64,000 nt of DNA from Variovorax paradoxus (GCF_018614875.1 NZ_JAGGNW010000017.1:1-64000); one strand, 5' to 3'; positions 49,572 through 58,929 are shown, numbered from the stretch's first letter. Numbers and translations are program-made. Notes: generated by a model from the sequence alone, not told the origin.

Positions 49572-50108
49572 ATGGTCAAGACAAAATCACCCGAAGCGCA
49601 ACCCCGGCAGGTGCGCAAGGTACGAACCGAGGCGCCTCCAAAATTGAATGCAACAGCAGACAAATTGGCGGATCACGACTTGGAGCGCGCCATTCCCTAC
49701 CTGCTTGCACGCGCAGGCATGCGAATGGGGCAGTCGTTCAACAAGGAGCTCAAGCAGTTCAAGCTGTCGCTGACCGAGTGGCGGGTCTGCGTCGCGCTGC
49801 ACCACAAGGCGCATCAGCGGCTCTCCGACCTGGCGCTGCACACATCGACGGACGCTTCCACGCTCTCCCGGGTGGTCGACGGTCTTCTGCAGCGCGGCGT
49901 GCTGGTGCGCGACCGATCGGACGAGGATGCCCGCGCGCTCGCTCTCAGCCTGACCCCGGCGGGCCGCGATCTCACGTTGCGGATCATTCCGCTGGCGCAG
50001 GTGTACGAGCGCGTCTCGTTGTCCGGACTGACCGTTGCGCAAGCCGAATCGCTTCGGGACATGCTTCGGATGGTCTACGACAACCTGGCTGTGCTGGACA
50101 ACGAATGA
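49572..50108 (+). CDS. MarR-family regulator of the resorcylate cluster (GraR-like)
   Basis: A 178-residue MarR protein. A basic N-terminal extension (1-35) is followed by the winged helix-turn-helix: MGQSFNKELKQFKLSLTEWR, LSDLALHTSTDASTLSRVVD, and the wing VRDRSDEDARALALSLTPAG. I chose the ATG at 49572; the frame extends to 49524 with no support. It is divergent from the hydroxylase/reductase operon and probably a repressor released by a pathway compound, as known for GraR in Rhizobium. The LysR gene follows after 24 bp. Confidence 0.9.
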   Translation: MVKTKSPEAQPRQVRKVRTEAPPKLNATADKLADHDLERAIPYLLARAGMRMGQSFNKELKQFKLSLTEWRVCVALHHKAHQRLSDLALHTSTDASTLSRVVDGLLQRGVLVRDRSDEDARALALSLTPAGRDLTLRIIPLAQVYERVSLSGLTVAQAESLRDMLRMVYDNLAVLDNE

Positions 50109-50132
50109 CGGCCGGGTGAAGGAGATGGCGCG

Positions 50133-51086
50133 GTGAACATCAACTCCATCGATCTGAATCTTTTCCTGGTGTTCCAGGCGATCTACGCCACGCGCAGCGT
50201 CACGCTCGCAGGGGAGCGCCTCGGCATGACGCAGTCCGCGGTGAGCAACGCCCTCAAGCGCATGCGCGAACGCTTCAACGACGCGCTGTTCGTGCGGTCG
50301 GCGGACGGCATGGTGCCCACCCCCGTCGCCGAGCGCCTCATCGCTCCCATCGAAGAAGGCATCGCCTGCTTGGCGCAGGCGGTCGACCAGGGCAGAACCT
50401 TCGAGCCGGGGACGTCGAGCCGCACGTTTCGAATTGCGGTCAACGACATCGGGCAACTGGTCATGATGCCCGAGCTGCTCTCGGTGGCGCGCGGCATCGC
50501 ACCGGGGGTTCGCTTCGAAACCGTGGACGCCTCCATGGCCGAAGCCCGGCAGCGCATGCTCCACGGGCAGATCGACATCGCGCTGGGCAGCTGGGAACCG
50601 ATGGGGCCGTCGTTCTATCAGCAGCGGCTGTTCGACGAGACCTTCGTCGTGCTGATGTCGAGGGGGTCGCCGCTGGGCACGCGCGAGCGCATCGAGCTCG
50701 ACGACTACCTCGCGGCCGAACACATCGCGTACCGGCCGCAGGGAACGACCGACTCCCAGCTTCAGCAAACCCTGGACCGAGCGGGCGCGCTCGATCGGCG
50801 GCGCGTCGTTCTCACCGCCGCCCACTCGCTGGGCCTGACGTCGATCGTCGCCACATCGGGCCTGCTGCTGACTGCGCCGGCTCGCCTGGCCAAGGCGATG
50901 GTGGCGTCACGCGCGGATCTGCACAGCGTCGACGCTCCCTTCGAGGTCAGGCCCTTTGAAATTCGCCAGCAATGGCACGAGCGCTTCCATCAGGACAGCG
51001 GCAATCGCTGGTTGCGCGAACTGATATTCGGCCTCTTCCACGAGCGATCGAGCCGCGAGCCTGCGCCGCAGACGCGGAACAAGTGA
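50133..51086 (+). CDS. LysR-family regulator, NahR/NodD-like
   Basis: A 317-residue LysR protein of the subgroup beginning with IDLNLFLVFQAIYATRSVTL and LGMTQSAVSNALKRMRERFN, then DALFVRSADGMVPTP, typical of regulators of aromatic catabolism (NahR, LinR, PcpR). GTG start at 50133 after AAGGAGATGG. It is probably co-transcribed with the MarR gene. Its stop codon directly abuts the stop of the convergent maleylacetate reductase gene. It likely activates the reductase-dioxygenase-decarboxylase operon (inference). Confidence 0.92.
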   Translation: MNINSIDLNLFLVFQAIYATRSVTLAGERLGMTQSAVSNALKRMRERFNDALFVRSADGMVPTPVAERLIAPIEEGIACLAQAVDQGRTFEPGTSSRTFRIAVNDIGQLVMMPELLSVARGIAPGVRFETVDASMAEARQRMLHGQIDIALGSWEPMGPSFYQQRLFDETFVVLMSRGSPLGTRERIELDDYLAAEHIAYRPQGTTDSQLQQTLDRAGALDRRRVVLTAAHSLGLTSIVATSGLLLTAPARLAKAMVASRADLHSVDAPFEVRPFEIRQQWHERFHQDSGNRWLRELIFGLFHERSSREPAPQTRNK

Positions 51087-52148
51087 TCAGGGCGTTGGCG
51101 GCGCCCCATCCAATGCGCGATCGAGCAGAGCGCGCAGCGCCACGCTCTCGAGCGGCCGCGGATTCGGATACTGATTCGCCGCTGCCAGTTCGGCCGCGTG
51201 TTCAAGTCCGTTGGCGGGCATGCCGATCGCCTTCAACGACACGGGGGCGCCATGTGTTCTTGCCAGTTCGAAAAAACCCATCGACGCATCCGCGACGCCC
51301 AGGGCTCGCGCGATGCGGGCCATGGCTTCCGGCGCCGCGTTCGCGTTGTATCGAAGCGCATGCGGAAGAACCACCGTATGCACTTGCGCGTGCGGCAGGT
51401 CGAAAGTGCCGCCCAAGGTGTGGCACAGCTTGTGGTGCAGGCCCATCGACACGGCACCGAGCACCGTGCCGCACAGCCAGGCACCGTAGAGCGCCAGACT
51501 GCGTGCCGGCAGATCGCGCGGATTTTCCCGCAGGGGCTGCAACGACGCTGCGCAAGCACGGATGCCTTCTTCGGCCATCAACGAGATCACCGGATTTCCG
51601 TCGTGGGCGTACAGGCCTTCTGCGGCGTGCGCCATCGCGTTGATCGCGCTCGTGACCGTCAGGTCCATGGGCAGCGTCAACGTCAGCTTGGGGTCGTAGA
51701 CCACGACGCGCGGCAGCACGCGCGCCTCGCGCCCGGTCTTCTTCAGGCCGCCTTCCGTGATGCCGTAGATGGGTGTAACTTCGCTGCCCGCGTAGGTCGT
51801 CGGCACGGCGATGATGGGCAGGCCCGACTCCAGGGCAATGGCTTTGCCGAGCCCGATGGTGGACCCGCCGCCGATGGCCAGGGCACAGTCTGCCTTCAGC
51901 TCCGAAGCCAGTGCGCGTGCCCTGCGCGCGGTCTCGATCGGTACGTGCATGACCGCTTCGTCGAAGATCCCTGCGATGCGGCCGGGAAGCCGCTCGGCAA
52001 TGGCTTGCGCCTGGTCGCGCTGGTTGGATGTGCACAGGACGAGCGCACGTCGGGCGCCCAGGCGTTCGATCTCCGCCGGCAGCTGGTCGATGCTGTCCGC
52101 GCCGAAAACGATGCGCGAAGGGCTCGCGGCGTAGACGAAGCGGTCCAT
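51087..52148 (-). CDS. Maleylacetate reductase (GraC-like)
   Basis: A 353-residue iron-containing-alcohol-dehydrogenase-family enzyme that reduces maleylacetate to 3-oxoadipate with NAD(P)H. AIGGGSTIGLGKAIALESGL is the nucleotide-binding part, followed by PTTYAGSEVTPIYGITEGGL, AINAMAHAAEGLYAHDGNP and GLHHKLCHTLGGTFDLPHAQ, all maleylacetate-reductase hallmarks (the YAGSE and HHKxCH motifs). It lies 4 bp after the dioxygenase gene. It converts the ring-cleavage product to a central beta-ketoadipate pathway intermediate. Confidence 0.94.
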   Translation of the reverse strand: MDRFVYAASPSRIVFGADSIDQLPAEIERLGARRALVLCTSNQRDQAQAIAERLPGRIAGIFDEAVMHVPIETARRARALASELKADCALAIGGGSTIGLGKAIALESGLPIIAVPTTYAGSEVTPIYGITEGGLKKTGREARVLPRVVVYDPKLTLTLPMDLTVTSAINAMAHAAEGLYAHDGNPVISLMAEEGIRACAASLQPLRENPRDLPARSLALYGAWLCGTVLGAVSMGLHHKLCHTLGGTFDLPHAQVHTVVLPHALRYNANAAPEAMARIARALGVADASMGFFELARTHGAPVSLKAIGMPANGLEHAAELAAANQYPNPRPLESVALRALLDRALDGAPPTP

Positions 52149-52152
52149 GCGT

Positions 52153-53022
52153 CTAGTCCTTCGCTGCGTTGTTCAGGACGAAGTCGTAGTCGAGCGTGTA
52201 GAACGGCATGTCCATGCGCGTTCCGTCAGGCGCGACGCCGGGCTCGTGGCGCTTCCAGTCGGCGATGAGGGAGGAGCGCACGCCGAACACGGCATCCGAA
52301 CCCAGATAGCTGCCTCCCGAGCGGAACACGTGGGTGATGAGCGTCTCGTAGCCCGGCGCCTTGATCATGAAATGCAGGTGCGCAGGACGCCACGGGTGGC
52401 GACCGAGTTGCTCGAGCATCCCGCCCACCGGACCGTCGTGGGGAATGGCGTAGGGCACGGCCACGATGGACCTGAAGTGATAGCGCCCGTCCTCGAGGCT
52501 GCTCAGATGGCCCCGGCCCTGCGCATGGTCCAGCTCGGGGCGCTGGACGTCGTACCAGCCTTCATCGTCGGACTGCCACACGTCCATGCTTGCATGGGCA
52601 ATCCGCTCGCCGTCGATCCCCCGGACGGTTCCGCTGACGAAGCAAGGCTCGCCGCTCGCGCCGTTGGAGATGTCGTCGCCGTTCACATACTCCGGCGCAT
52701 CGGGCACGTAGAAGGGCCCGAAGACCGTCGCCTCGGTGCATCCCGTCGGGCGCCGGTTGCACTGTGCGGTCACGAGCGTCGAAAGCCCCAGCACGTCGGA
52801 CAGCAGGATGAACTCCTGGCGCTTGTCGTCCGTGATCTTCCCGACCCGCGTGAGAAAGTCGATGCCGCACGCCCACTCGGCTTCGGTGAGCTGCACCTCG
52901 CGTGCGAAGTCGTGAAGATGCCGCACCAGGCTGTCCATCACGGTCCTCAGGCGCGGGTCGAGCGTTGCACCTTGCGCCTTCAGCGCTGCGCTGGTGATGG
53001 TCCATTCGTCGATGTCGATCAT
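52153..53022 (-). CDS. Hydroxyquinol 1,2-dioxygenase (GraB-like)
   Basis: A 289-residue intradiol dioxygenase. The N-terminal helical dimerisation domain includes LTEAEWACGIDFLTRVGKIT and LSDVLGLSTLV. The non-haem Fe(III) ligands are in DEGWYDVQ, GRYHFRSIVAVPY and HPWRPAHLHFMIKAPGYETL (two Tyr, two His). The DDEGWYDVQ and TGCTEATVFGPFYV context is that of hydroxyquinol, not catechol, dioxygenases. It cleaves hydroxyquinol to maleylacetate. The ATG at 53022 begins MIDIDEWTITSA; the open frame upstream is not family-like. It is the middle gene of the three-gene operon. Confidence 0.93.
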   Translation of the reverse strand: MIDIDEWTITSAALKAQGATLDPRLRTVMDSLVRHLHDFAREVQLTEAEWACGIDFLTRVGKITDDKRQEFILLSDVLGLSTLVTAQCNRRPTGCTEATVFGPFYVPDAPEYVNGDDISNGASGEPCFVSGTVRGIDGERIAHASMDVWQSDDEGWYDVQRPELDHAQGRGHLSSLEDGRYHFRSIVAVPYAIPHDGPVGGMLEQLGRHPWRPAHLHFMIKAPGYETLITHVFRSGGSYLGSDAVFGVRSSLIADWKRHEPGVAPDGTRMDMPFYTLDYDFVLNNAAKD

Positions 53023-53047
53023 GGGTGCCCGAGCCTTTCCCTGCGCC

Positions 53048-54031
53048 TCAGGATCGAGCCAGCTTGAAAAGCGACATCGCGTTCGTTCGGCCGATCTTCT
53101 TCCGGTCGGCCTCGCTGATGCTTGCGTCGTTGAACCAGTCCGACGCGTGATCAACGTTCTCGAACGGCCAGTCGGTCGAGAACAGGATGCGATCCGCTCC
53201 GACTTCCAGCATCGCGTCGATCAGTGTCTGGGTGCGGAAGTTGCCAGAGGTCGTGAGATAGAAGTTTTCGTGGAAGTAGTCGCAAAGCTTGCGCTTGGCC
53301 GGATAGCCCTTGGGCGCCTTGACCCAGGCGTTGCGATGATCGACGCGCCACATGTTGTAGGGCAGGCCTTCGCCCAGGTGGCCGAGAATGATCTTGAGGC
53401 CCGGATGGCGGTCGAAGAGGCCGCTCGCCATGAGGCGCAGGGCGTGCACGGCGGTTTCCTGCGCAAAGGCCCATGTGGGACCGAGCAGCCAGGGGTGGCC
53501 TTCGTAGATCTGCGCCCAGCTGGCAATCGGGTTGCGCGGATGCAGGTAGAACGGCGCGTCGAGCCGCTCCGCCGCGGCCCAGAAGGGGGCGTACTGCGGC
53601 GCGTCGTAGTAGACGACGTTGTCGGGCGTGCCCACCTGCGAGAAGCCATTCACCAGCGCACCGCGGAAGCCGAGCACGGTTATGCAGCGTTCGAGTTCCT
53701 GCGTGGCCTTCTCGGGATCCTGCATGGGCAGAGCGGCGAACGCCTGGAAGCGATCGGGCCGCTTCGCCACCTGCTCGGCAAGAAAGTCGTTGGCGCGGAC
53801 CGCGAGCTCGTACGCTTTCACCGGATCGGCCACCGCCTGAACGGCGGGCGCGTTCAGCGAGAGGATCATCATCTCCATGCCGTGTTCATCCATCTGGCGC
53901 AAGCGCCCGTCGTGAATGTCGAGAAGGCGGCTGCTGAGCTCCTTCCAATAGACGCCGGGCACGAAGCCAGCCGAATCCTGCAGCGTGTCTGGGATCGCGA
54001 AATGTTCTTCGAGACCGATCTTTCCTTGCAT
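53048..54031 (-). CDS. graF: Gamma-resorcylate (2,6-dihydroxybenzoate) decarboxylase
   Basis: A 327-residue amidohydrolase-2 family decarboxylase, the exact length of known gamma-resorcylate decarboxylases and matching their conserved blocks throughout (MQGKIGLEEHFAIPDTLQDS at the start, FYLHPRNP, GPTWAFAQETAVHALRLMAS, ILFSTDWPFENVDHASDWFN). Metal ligands Glu8, His10, His164 and Asp287, plus His218, fall at the same numbers as in the characterised enzymes. It converts gamma-resorcylate to resorcinol and CO2, reversibly, in the cytoplasm. It is the first gene of the operon with dioxygenase and maleylacetate reductase, divergent from the MFS transporter. Confidence 0.95.
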   Translation of the reverse strand: MQGKIGLEEHFAIPDTLQDSAGFVPGVYWKELSSRLLDIHDGRLRQMDEHGMEMMILSLNAPAVQAVADPVKAYELAVRANDFLAEQVAKRPDRFQAFAALPMQDPEKATQELERCITVLGFRGALVNGFSQVGTPDNVVYYDAPQYAPFWAAAERLDAPFYLHPRNPIASWAQIYEGHPWLLGPTWAFAQETAVHALRLMASGLFDRHPGLKIILGHLGEGLPYNMWRVDHRNAWVKAPKGYPAKRKLCDYFHENFYLTTSGNFRTQTLIDAMLEVGADRILFSTDWPFENVDHASDWFNDASISEADRKKIGRTNAMSLFKLARS

Positions 54032-54308
54032 GCCTATCTCCTTGGTGCGGGCGGATGGGCCAATCTATGAGCGCCGGCCGGCACGGTCCAACAAAAATCG
54101 GTGATAGCGCGCATTCGAAGATCGCATGGAGCAGCGAGCAGGGCAACGGGGCGGCCGCAACCATGGGTAGACCCGCCCCAACATTCACAGGCTGCATAGA
54201 GGACATCCGGAAAATGCGTTGGACCCTTGAAACCGGCAAGCCCATGATCGCAAGCATCGCCAGGCATGCCCTGGCCGCGATCTTTGCCATTCGAAGGAGA
54301 CAGGAGCC

Positions 54309-55685
54309 ATGCGCCAAATCGATCTTCACAAGCTGGCCGACGATGCCCGCTTCAACCGCTTTCACGGCCTGGTGCTGTTCTGGTGCGCACTGATCATCGT
54401 GTTCGACGGCTACGACCTGTCCGTCGTCGGCATCGCGCTGCCTTCGATCATGAAGAAGATGGGAGTCGACGCGACCAATGCCGGCTTCATGGTCAGTTCC
54501 GCGCTTTTCGGAATGATGTTCGGCGCCATCTTCATGGGGACCATCGCCGACAGGATCGGCCGCCGCTGGGCGATCGCCATTTGCATCGGCCTCTTCAGCG
54601 TCTTCACTGCCGCAGCCGGACTGGCGAAAGATCCCGTGACGTTCAGCGCCATGCGCTTTCTCGCAGGGCTCGGCATCGGTGGCGTGATGCCGAACGTGGT
54701 GGCGCAGATGACCGAATATTCCCCCAAGAAGATCCGCGCCACCCTCGTCACGCTGATGTTCAGCGGCTATGCCGTCGGGGGGATGATCGCGGCGATCCTC
54801 GGCAAGGGACTCATCGAGACCCATGGTTGGCAATCGGTGTTCTTCGCCGCCGGGCTGCCGGTGATCCTGATTCCGCTCATCCTGAAGTCGATGCCGGAAT
54901 CGATGCCGTTCCTGCTGGCCAAGGGCCGGACCGAAGAACTGAAGAAGATCGCCTCCCGGCTCGACCCGAGCTACCAGCCGCTGGCGACCGACCGCTTCGT
55001 CGTTCCGGCCAAGGACAGGGCCGACAGCGCACCGATCAAGCACCTCTTCTACGATGGCCGCGGCTTCAGCACCGTGATGTTCTGGATCGCGTTCTTCATG
55101 TGCCTGTTCATGGTCTTCGCGCTGAGTTCGTGGTTGACCAAGCTCATGGCGGGCGCGGGCTACAGCCTCGGCTCGGCACTGACCTTCGTCCTGGTGCTCA
55201 ACGCAGGCGCGATGGTCGGCGCCATCGCCGGCGGCTGGCTCGCCGACCGGTTCCACATCAAGTACGTGCTCGCGGGCATGTATGCGCTGGCCGCCGTTTC
55301 CCTCACGCTGCTGGGCTACAAGATGCCCACGCCGGCGCTGTTCATCCTGATCGGACTGGCCGGCGCATCGACGATCGGCACGCAGATCGTGGCCAACGCC
55401 TACACCGGCCAGTACTACCCGATGGCCGTGCGCGCCACCGGCCTTGGGTGGGCATTGGGCGTCGGCCGCAGCGGCGCGATCCTGGCGCCGATCCTGATCG
55501 GTGTGCTGGTCGGCATGAACCTCCCGCTGCACCAGAACTTCATCGCCATTGCAATTCCGGCCGTCATCGGCATGGTCGCGGTGCTGCTCATCCAGCATGA
55601 CCGGTCGGCGTCAGCGCTGCGCACAGAGGCCGGTTCTGCGTTGAACCAGGTTGCGGCGGGCGTTCCGGGGACGCCTGGAGGCTGA
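54309..55685 (+). CDS. Aromatic acid:H+ symporter, MFS AAHS family (GraK-like)
   Basis: A 458-residue major facilitator with twelve transmembrane helices and AAHS-family motifs: FDGYDLSVVGIALPSIMKKM in helix 1, FGAIFMGTIADRIGRRWAIA in loop 2-3, and RATGLGWALGVGRSGAILAP late in the protein. The aromatic-acid family (PcaK, BenK, GraK) fits uptake of gamma-resorcylate or resorcinol. It is divergent from the decarboxylase with 277 bp between; no clear operator was found there. The ribosome site CGAAGGAGACAGGAGCC is good. Confidence 0.92.
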   Translation: MRQIDLHKLADDARFNRFHGLVLFWCALIIVFDGYDLSVVGIALPSIMKKMGVDATNAGFMVSSALFGMMFGAIFMGTIADRIGRRWAIAICIGLFSVFTAAAGLAKDPVTFSAMRFLAGLGIGGVMPNVVAQMTEYSPKKIRATLVTLMFSGYAVGGMIAAILGKGLIETHGWQSVFFAAGLPVILIPLILKSMPESMPFLLAKGRTEELKKIASRLDPSYQPLATDRFVVPAKDRADSAPIKHLFYDGRGFSTVMFWIAFFMCLFMVFALSSWLTKLMAGAGYSLGSALTFVLVLNAGAMVGAIAGGWLADRFHIKYVLAGMYALAAVSLTLLGYKMPTPALFILIGLAGASTIGTQIVANAYTGQYYPMAVRATGLGWALGVGRSGAILAPILIGVLVGMNLPLHQNFIAIAIPAVIGMVAVLLIQHDRSASALRTEAGSALNQVAAGVPGTPGG

Positions 55686-55751
55686 GCAGGCATTGGGAAG
55701 CGTCCTTGCCGGGCACGGGCGGGACGACCTCGGTCCCCGTAAACTCGGCCG

Positions 55752-56669
55752 ATGAACGTGCGTTTTCTCGAAGCTTTCGTCTGGGTCGCCAAGCTGGGCA
55801 GCTTCAAGGCGGCCGCCGAGAAGATGCACACCACGCAGGCCGGCATCTCCAGCCGCATCGCCACGCTGGAAGAGCAGTTCGGCGTGCGCCTGTTCGACCG
55901 TGAGCACCGCGGCGTGATGCTCACCTACCAGGGCACCGAGCTCATGCCCCACGCCGAGCGCATGATCGAGATGCAGGCGCGCATGGTCGCTGCCATGGGC
56001 CAGACCGATGCCTTCTCAGGGATGCTGCGCATCGGCGTGATCGAAACGGTGGCCCACACCTGGCTGCCCGACCTGTTCTCGCGCTTTGCCGAGAAATACC
56101 CCAACGCCACGCTGGAGCTGATCTCCGACATCACGCCGAGGCTGCGCGACGACCTGCTGCGCGGCACGCTCGACTGCGCCATCCTGTCGGAAGAGATCAC
56201 CCCGGGCTTCATCGACAACCGGCGCATCGCGAACCTGGCGATGCGCTGGGTCACGAGCCCGTCGCTGGCACTCAAGTTCCCGTCGCGCAAGCTGCTGTCC
56301 TTTGCCGACATCGCCACGCAGCCCATCATCTCCTTCAACCGCGAGTCCAGCGTCTACCGCAACATCGCCCAGAACGCGAGCGGCTGCACCAACCTGCGTG
56401 TGAGCTACTTCTCGTCGCTGGGCGCGATGATCGACCTGGCGCGCACGGGCTTCGGCACGGCGCTGCTGCCGCTGGCCGTGATCCAGCAGGATCTGCTCCA
56501 CGGCAAGCTGGTGGTGCTCGACGTCGACCCGGTCCCCATTGCGCTGCCGCTGGTCGCCAGCATGCGGCTGGAGCCTGCGTCGCCATTGGCCGAGGCGCTG
56601 GTCAGCATGGCGCAAATAGCGTGCGAGCAGTTCATCGCCACCTGCCGCGACGACGTGCTCGCGCCCTGA
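55752..56669 (+). CDS. LysR-family regulator of the TRAP/amidase locus
   Basis: A 305-residue LysR regulator: VRFLEAFVWVAKLGSFKAAA, KMHTTQAGISSRIATLEEQF, GVRLFDREHRGVMLT, effector domain from about 90 to 290. It is upstream of, and in the same direction as, the cupin and TRAP genes, with 127 bp to the cupin start, so it is the likely local regulator. Start ATG at 55752. Confidence 0.93.
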   Translation: MNVRFLEAFVWVAKLGSFKAAAEKMHTTQAGISSRIATLEEQFGVRLFDREHRGVMLTYQGTELMPHAERMIEMQARMVAAMGQTDAFSGMLRIGVIETVAHTWLPDLFSRFAEKYPNATLELISDITPRLRDDLLRGTLDCAILSEEITPGFIDNRRIANLAMRWVTSPSLALKFPSRKLLSFADIATQPIISFNRESSVYRNIAQNASGCTNLRVSYFSSLGAMIDLARTGFGTALLPLAVIQQDLLHGKLVVLDVDPVPIALPLVASMRLEPASPLAEALVSMAQIACEQFIATCRDDVLAP

Positions 56670-56796
56670 TCCGGCCCACGCCGCGCCCGAGGCTGGGGCG
56701 GCCCGATGCGCCAGGGCTGTGCATCACGAAATCCTATCGCTCGGCCAAAGAATTTCCCGTTTGACCCTGCAGGGGCGCGCGACAACACTGCGCGCC

Positions 56797-57189
56797 ATGC
56801 ACAAGCTCATGACCGGAAAAAGACATCGCGAGTTCTTCGAGATCCGCCCCGATGCCGATTCGACCGAATGGTCGCCGGTGGCTTGCGCCGCGGGATGCAT
56901 CGAGGAATTGCTGCTGGCCGACAACCTAGACGACGCCGTACGCACCGGCTCGCGCACCCGCCTGGCCCGCTGGTCGGCCGGCGCGCTGATCGACCGGCCC
57001 GTGGTGCACGATTTCCATGAAGAGGTCTTCATTGTCGAAGGCGACCTCGTCGTCGGCTGCGACGCCGAAGGCGAGGGCGGCGAACCCTTCGGCCCCTACA
57101 CCTTCGCCTGCCGCCCGCCCGGCGCGGTGCACGGCCCCTTCGTGTCGCGCACCGGCTGCGTGCTGTTCGAGATCCAGTACTACGAGTGA
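56797..57189 (+). CDS. Small cupin-domain protein
   Basis: A 130-residue single-domain cupin: VHDFHEEVFIVEGDLVVGCD (first motif with His/Glu ligands), then PYTFACRPPGAVHGPFVSRT (second motif with His). This is the ChrR-like/cupin_2 layout. I chose the ATG at 56797; a GTG at 56719 is in frame but lacks a ribosome site, as does the ATG, so the start is uncertain. It lies 46 bp upstream of the TRAP receptor gene. It may be an isomerase or oxygenase-type enzyme for the transported compound, or a sensor; no function can be fixed. Confidence 0.82.
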   Translation: MHKLMTGKRHREFFEIRPDADSTEWSPVACAAGCIEELLLADNLDDAVRTGSRTRLARWSAGALIDRPVVHDFHEEVFIVEGDLVVGCDAEGEGGEPFGPYTFACRPPGAVHGPFVSRTGCVLFEIQYYE

Positions 57190-57235
57190 GCGCCAGTTTC
57201 CAGTCCAGCCCTTCCTTTTTTTCCAGGAGTTCCCG

Positions 57236-58309
57236 ATGAAGCGTTCGCTGTATTCCCTCGCATCCGTCGCCGTGGCCGCCGCGCTGCTGGCCGCCGGCGC
57301 CGCTGCCCAGGTGCCGGCCGGCCCGAAGCTGGCCGTGCAGGCCATCACGCAGGTGGCGCCCAACCTGCCGCAGTACACCAAGGTGGACCAGCCGCTGCTG
57401 CGCGACGGCATCGCGAAGGCGACCGGCGGCCGCGTCGAGGTCACGCTCTCGTCCTGGCCCGAGCGCAATGTGAACGGCCCCGAAGTCCTGCGCCTGGTGC
57501 GCTCGGGCCAGGTCGACATCGCCGCCGCGCCGCTGACCACCGTGTCGGGCGACGTGCCGATGCTCGATGGCGTCGACCTGGCCGGCATGCACGCCGACAT
57601 CGCCCAGGCCCGCAAGGTGGCCGACGCGATGGTGCCGGTGGCCAACAAGGAACTGGAGCGCCTGGGCATCAAGCTGGTCGCCACCTATCCCTTCTCGGGC
57701 CAGATGCTGTTCTGCCGCAAGCCGGTGGCGAGCCTGGCCGACCTCAAGGGCCTGAAGGTGCGCACCAACGGCCCGTCGGCGTCGGACCTGATCAAGTCGC
57801 TCGGCGGCCAACCGGTGTCGCTGGCTTTCGGCGAGGTCTATACCGCGCTGGAACGCGGCACGGTCGACTGCGGCATCACCGGCGCCGGTTCGGGCAACGG
57901 CGTGAAGTGGCCGGAAGTCACGACACATCTCTACACGCTGCCGCTGTCGTGGTCGACCTCGGGCTACTTCGTCAACCTGGCCTGGTGGAACAAGCTCGAC
58001 CCCGCCATCCGCACGCAGTTCGAGAAGACGATGAGCGAGGTTCAGGAAGCGCAGTGGAAGCTGGGCTTCGAAGCCACCAACGACGGCATCGCCTGCAACG
58101 TCGGCCGCGCCGCCGACTGCAAGCTGCACACGCTGATGAAGAAGCCCATGGTCGAGGCCAGGCCCGAGGCCAGCGTCGGCGCGTCGCTGCACAAGCACCT
58201 GGCCGATGACGTGCTGCCCGGCTGGATCAAGCGCTGCGGCGAGCGTTGCGCTGCGGTGTACAGCGAGGTGATTGCCCCAATCACCGGCATCAAGTACGTG
58301 GCCAAGTGA
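57236..58309 (+). CDS. TRAP transporter solute receptor (DctP family)
   Basis: A 357-residue periplasmic receptor with signal peptide (MKRSLYSLASVAVAAALLAA, ending AAAQ). DctP-family features: RVEVTLSSWPERNVNGPEVL, RSGQVDIAAAPLTTVSGDVP, ELERLGIKLVATYPFSGQML, LADLKGLKVRTNGPSASDLI and GEVYTALERGTVDCGITGAG (the family's gate/Arg-binding segment). It contains five or more cysteines near the C-terminus (NDGIACNVGRAADCKLH and KRCGERC), which is unusual and may form disulphides. The stop overlaps dctQ by 1 bp. Ligand unknown, probably an organic acid. Confidence 0.93.
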   Translation: MKRSLYSLASVAVAAALLAAGAAAQVPAGPKLAVQAITQVAPNLPQYTKVDQPLLRDGIAKATGGRVEVTLSSWPERNVNGPEVLRLVRSGQVDIAAAPLTTVSGDVPMLDGVDLAGMHADIAQARKVADAMVPVANKELERLGIKLVATYPFSGQMLFCRKPVASLADLKGLKVRTNGPSASDLIKSLGGQPVSLAFGEVYTALERGTVDCGITGAGSGNGVKWPEVTTHLYTLPLSWSTSGYFVNLAWWNKLDPAIRTQFEKTMSEVQEAQWKLGFEATNDGIACNVGRAADCKLHTLMKKPMVEARPEASVGASLHKHLADDVLPGWIKRCGERCAAVYSEVIAPITGIKYVAK

Positions 58310-58929
58310 TGTTCCGAGCGCTCGAATGGGTGAGCGCCAAGGCGATGACCATCGCCGGCTGGTGCTACCTCCTGATCACCCTGCTGATCTGCTTCGACAT
58401 CGGTGCGCGGCGATTGCTGGGCTTCTCGACCGAAGCGACGACCGAAGTCACCGGCTACCTGATGGCCATCGGCATGAGCTGGGGCCTGGCCGGCACGCTG
58501 TTCGAGCGCGGCCACGTGCGCATCGACGTGCTGGTGCAGAAGATGCCGCTGAAGGTGCGCGTCTGGCTGCACCTCGCATCGCTGCTCGCCCTCATGGTTG
58601 CCTCGGGCTTCTTCGCCTGGGGCGCCTTCTCGCTGACCAAGGATTCGTGGGACTTCGGTGCCACCGACCTGTCGGCGCTGCACACGCCGCTGGCCCTTCC
58701 GCAGGGCCTGTGGGCCGCCGGCCTGGGCCTGCTGCTGCTGGCGGTGGCGGCGCTGGCCGCGCGCTCGGTGCGCCAGCTTGCCGCCGGTGATGCCGACGGC
58801 ATGGACCGCATGCTGATGTCGCGCACCTACGTCGACGAAGCCGCCGAGACGCTGGAGGCCGTGGCCGAAGCGCAGCAAGGCATGCAACAACCCGTGGCCA
58901 ACCCGGCCGTGGCAGGAGTCTCCCGATGA
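58309..58929 (+). CDS. TRAP transporter small membrane subunit (DctQ)
   Basis: A 206-residue protein with four transmembrane helices (AGWCYLLITLLICFDIGARR, TGYLMAIGMSWGLAGTLFER, HLASLLALMVASGFFAWGAF, GLWAAGLGLLLLAVAALAAR) and the DctQ pattern RGHVRIDVL after helix 2. A C-terminal hydrophilic tail of about 40 residues (SRTYVDEAAETLEAVAEAQQ) is longer than typical. It starts at the last base of the dctP stop and overlaps dctM by 4 bp. Confidence 0.92.
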   Translation: MFRALEWVSAKAMTIAGWCYLLITLLICFDIGARRLLGFSTEATTEVTGYLMAIGMSWGLAGTLFERGHVRIDVLVQKMPLKVRVWLHLASLLALMVASGFFAWGAFSLTKDSWDFGATDLSALHTPLALPQGLWAAGLGLLLLAVAALAARSVRQLAAGDADGMDRMLMSRTYVDEAAETLEAVAEAQQGMQQPVANPAVAGVSR

